Assembly (NCBI GenBank): GCA_032622095.1 | Contig: CP136064.1 | Location: forward strand, 194,651,948-194,715,947 | Direction: 5' to 3' | DNA: 64,000 nt | DNA from: Siphonodentalium dalli | Lineage: Eukaryota; Mollusca; Scaphopoda; Gadilida; Siphonodentaliidae | Part shown: positions 57,316-64,000 of the stretch, in pieces | Position numbering within the stretch: position 1 is the first letter of the stretch | Layout of the letters: each line of letters begins with the position of its first letter | Made by a program: the position numbers and the translations under genes | Notes under the pieces: model-generated | What the model was told of the DNA's origin: nothing | Seen by the model: only the letters and a program-made list of their open reading frames with translations | Databases searched by the model: none

Positions 57316-57376
57316 GGCGAAGGAGAAGATCACTCGATCTTTTCGACCATCCTGGGCGCTAGCTTCGCGCCCATCT
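57316..57376 (+). repeat. Block shared with 58332-58388
   Basis: AAGGAGAAGATCACTCGATC, then TTTTCGACCATCCTGGGCGC and TTCGCGCCC, recurs at 58332 with two small differences. It lies inside the hAT element, while its partner lies in the GC-rich ORF. Confidence 0.7.
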
Positions 57377-57393
57377 ACCCTCTTGTGAGTTGC

Positions 57394-57612
57394 TTATATA
57401 CCAGCGTCAATGCACACTTTACAAAATATTGCTTTCTTCACATTGTCATGATTCAACCACGGTCGGTTTAATGTCCATGCGTCTTTGAATGTCCGTCTTG
57501 TAAAAACTAAAGATGATTGCATATCACTGTGTGATCGCTTGGTTGATAGAGTTGTCGATCGGGTTTCCCTTTGTACTGTCCGCGATCGGGTTTCCCTTTG
57601 TACAGTCGGCAA
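57394..57612 (-). pseudogene. TTF-type zinc-finger remnant of a hAT transposase
   Basis: The minus strand reads RRTFKDAWTLNRPWLNHD and AIFCKVCIDAG. The pattern of an aromatic-W...PWL...FCxxC block is that of the TTF/BED-like fingers at the start of hAT-type proteins. Upstream is a tandem duplication of GATCGGGTTTCCCTTTGTAC (57554-57607). The rest of the transposase is missing. Confidence 0.55.
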
Positions 57613-58085
57613 TATATTCCCACTTTCGATATTTTCGGACTAGATCGTTCATATCAGACAGATATTGAATTGAATTGAAAACCCACTTGCCAAAATTTAT
57701 ATTAGATTTGGAAATAAAAATGTGTTTACTGCACACTAATTGTTAGAGCTTTTTACCTTTTGCTGTTACGGAACGATATTTCATAAGTACGAAAATAATG
57801 AAATACTTTCGTCACCTAACTTCGTCTTGAATGTCGATCTATTGAGCGCTTTTATTAATTAGCTTTCTGACTCCATGCTTTCAGTCTCCATTTGGGGTAA
57901 AAAAAAGTTTAGCCAAAAGTTTAGCCAAATGAAATTTTTATTAGCCAAATTCGAAAAAGATTAGCCATTGGCTAATTTGGCTACCGACAGCGTGAACACT
58001 GCTCTCATATGCGGGTGTCGCGCCCGCCCTCCCCTTGTTTTCCTGACAACAAAAAAACTGCTTGCTTTTGTACACATGAGTTTAT

Positions 58086-58108
58086 ACATATATATATATA
58101 TATATATA
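58086..58108. repeat. (TA)n microsatellite
   Basis: About 22 bp of TA in an otherwise GC-richer stretch. Confidence 0.8.
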
Positions 58109-58256
58109 CATACTAACATCGGGGGCCCCGTTCTCCATTTCAGCGCTCCACTCCAGGCTCGCTCAGCAGCACCATCAACGATATCAACATCGTCAGGGAC
58201 TCCCTGGGCACCCTCCACCCCTTATTAAAGCTCGTGGGCCCCACCCAATCAATAAT

Positions 58257-58886
58257 TTGCCACGGTCAGACATGGTGAGACTTTTGGTGGGCTTTTGTCA
58301 TGCAAAACAACACCAAAACATCAAATTGAGGGTGAAGGAGAAGATCTCTCGATCTTTTCGACCATCCTGGGCGCTTCGCGCCCTCCTACTACCACTGGAG
58401 TTGTCTGAGAGACGTCCAGACGACCCGACCTGCCTGGAGACAGGCGACTTCAGACCATCTAGCAGGGACTCCGTTGATCTGCCGGAGGTCCCTGCTGTCG
58501 TCTCGGAGACTGCTGATGTCATCACGCCAGCAGTTCCATGTGCCAGTGCCGAAGCCAGAGGAGACAGGAACGCGGACACTACCCCCGATGCTCCTGCCGC
58601 TGACTTCGGGGTGGAGATGGACACGTCGACACCGGAATACCATCACAGCCCGGTGTCCCCCATCTCCACCAGTATCAACAACAACAGCTCCAACACCAGC
58701 AGTAAATCCACCTACTCGGTCAGTTCGCATGCTGAACAACTAGAGATGGAGCTCATGCTCAATGAGTCTAAGGATGTCGCCGAACAGGCAAAAATGACAG
58801 ACGAACTTATGGCTTGGCACGATGGCAGGATCATCCAGCGACCTCAAAGACCAACAACAACCGAGCGTAAAAAGTACAAGAAATAA
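58257..58886 (+). CDS. GC-rich ORF of a repeat family, 209 residues, unknown function
   Basis: The frame starts MPRSDMVRLLVGF and stops at TAA 58884-58886. The first 70 residues are basic. Residues 70-160 are rich in Ala, Asp, Pro, Ser and Thr (VSETADVITPAVP, STSINNNSSNTSSK). The end is a charged helix (EQLEMELMLNESKD) finishing ERKKYKK. The base composition is clearly more GC-rich than the surroundings. The 3' flank is shared with 51370-51545, so it probably belongs to a mobile element. No catalytic motif is seen. It could be the end of a longer protein whose upstream exons lie elsewhere. Confidence 0.45.
   Translation: MPRSDMVRLLVGFCHAKQHQNIKLRVKEKISRSFRPSWALRALLLPLELSERRPDDPTCLETGDFRPSSRDSVDLPEVPAVVSETADVITPAVPCASAEARGDRNADTTPDAPAADFGVEMDTSTPEYHHSPVSPISTSINNNSSNTSSKSTYSVSSHAEQLEMELMLNESKDVAEQAKMTDELMAWHDGRIIQRPQRPTTTERKKYKK
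58332..58388 (+). repeat. Block shared with 57316-57376
   Basis: Second copy of the short shared block, here within the GC-rich frame. Confidence 0.7.
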
Positions 58887-59035
58887 AGAAAACAAATAAT
58901 ATGCCTAGATCATTCTTTTTTTCACCATTCACTGATATCTCATCACCATTACATCACCTCCAAGTGGGTTTTAGGGGAGGGGTTACGCCCCTTCCAAAGC
59001 CTCCCTGGGCTTATTCCCAAAACCCCTAAGAAAAA
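58887..59035 (+). repeat. 3'-end repeat shared with 51370-51545
   Basis: Contains CCTAGATCATTCTTTTTTTC, CAAGTGGGTTTTAGGGGAGG and GTTACGCCCCTTCCAAAGCC, and ends in CCCCTAAG before an A-rich stretch, the likely element end. Confidence 0.7.
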
Positions 59036-59039
59036 AAAG

Positions 59040-60560
59040 ATTATTTTTTTTGGATAGGAACACTAGAGGAATTAAGAATTTGGAAGTTGTTGCTGTCGGA
59101 CACGTTTACCCGCCGGGCTGCATGCTATGAGGTCCGGCGGGGTCTTTGTATATATATTGTTGATGCTGTTAAATCTGTTGATATATGTACAAATTAAAAT
59201 GTCTAATTCCTGAAGATTTGTACACTTCTTATAACCCGGAACATCTACACGGAAAAACTTCAACTTCTACTGGACTCGGAAACACGCTCTGCTAAACTGT
59301 CTGTGTTTCATTATTATACAGATCCCGAAAGCTTAGAGCTTATTTCCCTTCTAAAGAGGCTCTACTAAATTTCTACCAGATTCGTCTACAAATACTCTCC
59401 TAAAATACTATATACTTGATACGCTCTGAACGTGTTCGTGTGATTTCAGTTCTAAAACATAATTATGTAGTAATTGGTAGAAGCTTAACCGGACAATGTG
59501 TCTTCGATTTATACATGTATCTGTTAGTGTAAACAATATTGGGAGAGGGGGTACTCATAAGTGAGTCAGCACTTGTCCTCCAATCCCATTGTCTATAAAT
59601 ATGTATGTGTCATATCCTGTATGTGTTATTGAAATTAGACAAATAAATATGTTTAAAACCAATCGGGACTTCTGATGTTACGTTAATTTAGCCCAAAGAC
59701 GATTCTAGGAATGTTTTGGAAGAATGACCTTGAAAGGCCCGAACCGACCTTGACCTTGGTCGAGAATTTTGCCCAACATCATTTTCTACAAAAGTGATAC
59801 CTATATATCATGTTAGAGCACTAATAGCAATTCTGGAAGCATTTTCCCCCATTTTTCTATCCAATTTGGACCCTATACGGTAGAACTACACACTGTGCAC
59901 GCCCGACGGGCGTAAAGCCATAGCAATAGCTCACATTTCACGAAGCGCGATCCATTCATCACATCATAACAAAACCCGGATAATCTGCAAGATATACCAG
60001 TGAGAATAAAGAGCGATATTTTAATGCTCATTCCGTATACGGTATACATAAAGAACGTCACTATCATTTTGCGGAAAGCCAAAAGCAGTGAATATTTAAA
60101 ATTTCAGTTAAACTGCTCGATCCTAAGTCCCGATAGTGATTTGATATGTTTATTTCTCGTTGGCATATCACAATACAGGAAGTTATTCATAGAGTTTCCA
60201 TAATATGATGAATCAGAGAGCATCGTTGGGCTCACTTGTGTGCGCGAAGTTAAAAGTATAATTAAAAAATTATATCGCGCGTTCTTTTCGTGACATACTT
60301 TATCGATCTACAGCATTCGGGCTCCAGAGCGTGACAATTTAAAAAAAAGCGTTGCCGCTTTGAAAAGGGCTGCGAAAACAAATGGCATCTACCTCCCTTG
60401 GGATATTCAAATTATTGCTAATAGTCTGGGTTGAAAGCAAATTTAAAACACACCACTGATATGTATACATTTATATGTGTTCCCAGAGTATGCTCTATTA
60501 ATATGTTTGTTACTGTGCACCGATGATGCCCAAAACAGAACTGCTCTCAGGATTTTGATA
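59040..60560. other. 1.5 kb without recognisable gene
   Basis: The part ending TTATTGAAATTAGACAAATA (about 59620-59645) looks like a LINE 3' end. A palindrome ACGCCCGACGGGCGT lies near 59899. No coding frame of a known family. Confidence 0.4.
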
Positions 60561-60606
60561 TGACTTTTGATAATGGGTGACATAATGTTACATAGGGCAA
60601 GAATCG

Positions 60607-61190
60607 GTGCATTTCACAATCTTGCTGTCAGGGAGGGGGCGTCTCTGTGTGAAACAATCAAAAACATGCTTGTTTTATATCATGTTACGCTTACGTGGAC
60701 TGGATCTTATACCTGCCTTAACATTGACACTGTTGGTTTTCATTTTCTTCCCGATGGAACAATTCTGCACTCTCAAACATATCTTGGCAGGCAAGAAACT
60801 ATCTAATTCTCCAAATTTCGATGATAAAAAGACGAAGCTGAACACTAAATTTGCTATGTCACACACAACTGCATTCCTCTTTACATGCGTGACAGTTCTA
60901 ACAGTATTAGCGGTATCTTTAGCAAAGGCTCTTTTGGTCCTGACAGGAGACGTGGAGACTAACCCAGGCCCCTCAACCGAACAACACAATCACTCGGGAC
61001 TTGTACTGAATACACAGAGTATCAGAAATAAAGTAGATATACTTGTGGCCGAAACATCAAGTGGGGAGTACGACATATGTCTATTAACCGAATCATGGCT
61101 CGATCATTCTATCCCGGATTCAGAAATCCATCTTCCTGGCTACCATGATCCTGCCCGCAAAGACAGGATAGATGGCAGAACAGGAAGGGT
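60607..61190 (+). pseudogene. LINE ORF: leader, 2A peptide and start of endonuclease
   Basis: The frame starts upstream, but the likely start is ATG at 60856 (MSHTTAFLFTC). It is followed by a hydrophobic stretch (VTVLTVLAVSLAKALLVL) and then GDVETNPGP (60946-60972). Endonuclease begins with LVLNTQSIRNKVDIL and DICLLTESWL, the metal-binding Glu box. In related LINEs of sea urchin and other invertebrates the 2A at this place is known to release, or act as, a signal-like leader. Here the same arrangement is seen directly. The frame is lost at a GTGTGTGT run near 61187. Confidence 0.8.
60946..60972 (+). promoter_or_regulatory. 2A ribosome-skipping motif (GDVETNPGP)
   Basis: The nine codons match the canonical D(V/I)ExNPGP 2A core exactly, preceded by an upstream helix-forming stretch ending ALLVLT. 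Separation is expected between the Gly and the last Pro. All motif residues are intact although the element downstream is broken. Confidence 0.85.
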
Positions 61191-61889
61191 GTGTGTATTT
61201 ACGTTCGTGACACTATACCATTCAAAATACGCGATGAACTTGACAGTGACGAAGTAGAAAATATCTGGATAGAGGTTACAATTAACACAAAACGTTGTCT
61301 TGTAGGATGTTTTTATCGCCCTCCCAACTCCCCCGCAAGCATGTGGACAAAAATTAATGATAACATTTCTCTTGCGCGCGATAGCGACCTGGATGTCATA
61401 ATAGGTGGAGATTTCAATGAAAACTATGTACACAACGGTAATGGTAAAATAAACGGCATATGTAGCGAACGAGGTCTGACCCAACTGGTCACTGATAAAA
61501 CGCATTTTACTGAAAATTCCTCATCCATTCTCGACTTGCTCATGACTAGCAACCCTGACCTTGTTGATTCCCCTTGTGTTCTTGGCAACATATTCGACAA
61601 CACAATTAGGTATCACTGTCCGGTCGTTGCTCAGATAAAACTTTTGAAAAATAAATGGGCTACAACTCTCACTAGACGTATCTGGAATTATAATCTGGCT
61701 GACTTCGATACCATGAAAGAAGACTTCTTGAGCTGGAACTATGATGATAATACACCATTCGAACTATCAGCTCATGCAGATAACTTGACTGCAAAAATTC
61801 AAAAGGTATGCAGTGAAAATATCCCCAATAAGATAGTACTGATCCGGACAGGTAGTCCCCAATGGCTTACGTGTATGTACGGAAACTGA
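61191..61889 (+). pseudogene. LINE endonuclease, C-terminal part
   Basis: It continues the endonuclease: CIYVRDTIPF, GCFYRPPNSP, IIGGDFNENY (catalytic Asp/Asn box) and a C-terminal RYHCPVVAQI, where the usual SDH box is replaced by YHC. It ends by a shift after PQWLT. The YHC in place of SDH may weaken cleavage or be family-specific. Confidence 0.75.
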
Positions 61890-62495
61890 TGAGGCAACGA
61901 AATCGATTACACAAGATAGCTAAAAGGAAAAACACACCACAAACATGGGCAAACTTCAGATCTAAACGTAATGAAACTACATCGGCTATTAGAAAAAAGC
62001 AAACGTGATTATGACACCAAGAATGAGAACACATTGAATAGCCCATCACATGACCAGTCTTCTTGGTGGAAAACCCTCCAAAAAATAGTATTTGCTACCA
62101 GTGATAGATCAATACCCCCCTTGAACACCAACGGCGACTTCCTGATCTCACCAACTGAAAAAGCAAATGCTTTCAATTCGTATTTTTGTAAAATTTCATC
62201 AGTTGATGACATCGGGAAACGCCTACTAGTCCTTGAACCGGATAACTCCATATCCACATTAAGCGAAATACAAATCACAGCCCCTGACATTTACAAAGCG
62301 TTAAAAAGTCTTAAAATATCTAAGTCAAGTGGACCCGACGGAATAAGTCCGAGAGTTTTGAAAAGTTGTGCCTCCTCGCTCTGTGAACCTCTTGAATTCT
62401 ATTTTAGAACATTTACCGAAAAAAGTTACTACCCACACCAGTGGAAGCGTTCGCATGTTACACCTATAGTTAAGAGTGGTGATCCCAGTCTTATA
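61890..62495 (+). pseudogene. LINE linker and RT fingers
   Basis: It reads MRQRNRLHKIAKRK, then after an A-run shift KRDYDTKNENTLNS, AFNSYFCKISS, KISKSSGPDGISPRVL (RT block 1) and WKRSHVTPIVKSGDPSLI. It is cut at 62495 by an insertion within the block before NYRPISLL. Confidence 0.8.
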
Positions 62496-63612
62496 TGAAA
62501 CTAGGTGACCCGACTTCGTCCGGGCTTTGACCTTGAATTGTCCATTTTGAAGGTGAAGGTCAGGTGGGGTCAAACACCAACACCCCAAAAATGGTGGAAA
62601 TCGGCCCAGCAGATACCGGGAAATCGGCCCAGCGGATACCGAGATACCCTATGCATCAAATTTCGTCCGTAAAAATCCGCCAGTTTAACCCGATTTGATT
62701 TCCACTCAAGTATATAAACGCGCCTCATATATACACACGCTCCTTAATTATCAAGTTTCAACGTAAATACACAAAACGACACGATGTGTGAATGTGTTTG
62801 TGATATGGCACGAGTGCTGTCGCGGAAGGATAGAACGAGAGGTGCTTGCGCCTCGAGTTCTATCCTTCCGCGACAGCACGAGTGCCGTGTCGACAAACCC
62901 ATTTACACATGGTGTCGTTCTGTGTTTATTACACGCTTCGCGTCCTAGATTATGTGCATTAAAATACAGGAGTAGAATGTTTATTTAGGCTCATTCAGGG
63001 CGTGTTTGTCGTCTGTGACGATTCTTTTATTTAAATAGTTCCAGTTTCATGGTTGAGGCGAACGTCATGTACGTCATTTTACGTCAACGAGATGCGTATG
63101 GAACGTACGTTGCATACGGATTTGTAAATATGGAACAGCAATAACACTGTACTTCTAGGAACAAGCGTGTGATAAAGATAAATTACCATCGGTGCCCGAG
63201 ATATCGCCAAGACGTCTGAAACAGTCAAATGCATCGGCCGGTTAAGCGTTAACGTGATCTAACGTTATGACATCTAACAACGTCATAGAAGTTACGCATT
63301 GTTTTTATCCTGATGGAAGATAGTACCACTTCTTCTTGATAATTGAGGCAGATAACTAAAACGGATACATACGCATTATATATCGTTGGAAAGAGGAAAC
63401 ACGAAAGATTCTCAGTGTCATTATTATGACTGGCATTTTATTATTCGCGCTGTTTCGAATCGATTTGTAAGCCTATGTCACCCCCCGGCCGAAAATATCC
63501 CCACATACCAAGTTTCATCGAAATCGGGTCGGCCGTTTTCGAGGTCATGGATTACACGCACACACACACACACACCCTCACACACAAACAGACAGATCTT
63601 CCAAAATATATA
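62496..63612. mobile_element. 1.1-kb nonautonomous insertion in the LINE
   Basis: The LINE frame breaks after DPSLI and resumes at DYRPISLLSC (63616), so this piece is foreign. It starts near CTAGGTGACCCGACTTCGTC with a CCCG...CGGG palindrome. It ends with CCAAGTTTCATCGAAATCGG, GCCGTTTTCGAGGTCATGG, an (AC)n run (63551-63575) and a TA-rich tail. The flanking duplication is at most ATA. It codes for nothing obvious. Its class is uncertain. Confidence 0.7.
62765..62927. repeat. Long hairpin inside the 1.1-kb insertion
   Basis: The inner arms GTGCTGTCGCGGAAGGATAG (from 62814) and their exact complement (to 62877) are extended outward by imperfectly paired flanks to about 75 bp per arm. The loop is about GAGAGGTGCTTGCGCCTC. 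It would make a strong stem-loop if transcribed. Confidence 0.8.
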
Positions 63613-64000
63613 ATAGATTACCGACCAATTTCTCTACTAAGCTGCGTCTCGAAGGTCTATGAAAAATGTATTTATAAATATCTATGGGAATTTCTTGATG
63701 AAAACAAACTCCTATCATTTTACCAAGCTGGTTTCATACGCAACGATTCAACAGTTTTTCAACTTACCGAAATATATGACAAGATATGTCGATCATTAGA
63801 CGACGGAAAAGAGGTCCGGTGTATATTCTGTGACATAAGTAAGGCATTCGATAAAGTCTGGCACCGTGGCCTCTTGAACAAACTGACAAAAATTGGTAGA
63901 AGAGGAAACTTGTATAACTTGATGAAATCGTATCTAGAATGTAGACAACAGGTTGCCATAGACGGTACACGTTCGGAACTACAAGATGTAACAGCAGGTG
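63613..64000 (+). pseudogene. LINE RT palm region (runs off window)
   Basis: It resumes the interrupted RT: DYRPISLLSCVSKVYEKC, SFYQAGFIRNDSTVFQL, and motif A VRCIFCDISKAFDKVWH. It is open to the last base, so the catalytic FADD box lies outside the window. Confidence 0.8.

Larger units (their letters stand above)
56634..58001. mobile_element. Nonautonomous hAT-type element (8-bp TSD)
   Basis: It starts CAGTGTTCACGCTG and ends CAGCGTGAACACTG, perfect 14-bp terminal inverted repeats. It is flanked by CTCTCATT (56626-56633) and CTCTCATA (58002-58009), an 8-bp duplication with one mismatch. Subterminal repeats of TTAGCCAAATG crowd both ends, usual for hAT. Only a zinc-finger remnant is present inside, with no dimerisation domain. 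Confidence 0.85.
60561..64000 (+). mobile_element. Non-LTR retrotransposon with N-terminal 2A peptide (CR1/L2-like), interrupted
   Basis: Reading along the plus strand: a hydrophobic leader, a 2A peptide, an endonuclease, a linker, and RT fingers (to 62495). A foreign insertion follows (62496-63612), then RT palm sequence running off the window end. The protein is broken by a GT-repeat slip near 61187, a shift near 61870 and an A-run shift near 61995. The 5' limit is approximate. Confidence 0.85.

Noticed and set aside
58257-58886. Viral origin of the GC-rich ORF
   Set aside because: Composition differs from the surroundings, but no viral motif is visible, and the shared 3' repeat points to a mobile-element family instead.

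Overview
This is AT-rich, intron-bearing DNA from an invertebrate animal. The signs are a spliced forkhead-type transcription-factor gene, GT-AG introns, many 5'-truncated non-LTR retrotransposons with C-terminal zinc knuckles, a 2A-bearing LINE, hAT, MULE and piggyBac-type DNA transposons, and abundant micro-, mini- and macrosatellites. A marine lineage such as a mollusc, another lophotrochozoan or a cephalochordate fits, but the sequence alone does not settle it. No bacterial genes, CRISPR arrays or rRNA genes were seen.

Layout. (1) 1-11013: a graveyard of LINE fragments. One almost full EN+RT element lies on the minus strand (323-3427), interrupted by a single TAG. Others at 1-272, 3431-4230, 4770-5408, 5910-7340, 8465-9708 and 10520-10935 are 3' ends with simple-repeat tails. 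(2) 11014-12790: no recognisable gene. (3) 12795-17990: a degenerate minisatellite of about 31 bp, a macrosatellite with five full units of about 810-840 bp plus one deleted unit, then a degenerate short repeat. (4) 18001-48258: a large segmental array of copies A (18001-30009), B (30010-43253) and a partial copy C (43254-48258), each starting at a (GA)n tract. A and B each carry a two-exon forkhead gene on the minus strand. All three carry a dense transposon block: tRNA-like elements, a LINE 3' end with 17-bp target-site duplications, a foldback palindrome, and a transposase gene interrupted by a piggyBac-type MITE. (5) 48259-51209: beyond the point where C diverges from A and B, the transposase continues through a frame-consistent intron into a DDE-like catalytic exon, followed by a MULE C-terminus. 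(6) 51813-55965: an element with about 85-bp terminal inverted repeats, enclosing a decayed gene of a multi-copy invertebrate protein family that I recognise but cannot name. (7) 56634-58001: a nonautonomous hAT element with 8-bp target-site duplications. (8) 58257-59035: a GC-rich ORF whose 3' end is shared with 51370-51545. (9) 60560-64000: a LINE with an N-terminal 2A peptide, endonuclease and reverse transcriptase, split by a 1.1-kb insertion that carries a long hairpin.

The only likely host genes are the two forkhead paralogues. Between them the DNA-binding domain shows only synonymous differences, so both copies look constrained. Almost everything else is mobile or satellite DNA. The nesting (LINE inside a DNA transposon, MITE inside a transposase, both shared by A, B and C; another LINE only in B) gives a relative chronology. 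Because A, B and C are so similar, unmerged haplotypes in the assembly must be excluded before the duplication is taken as real.
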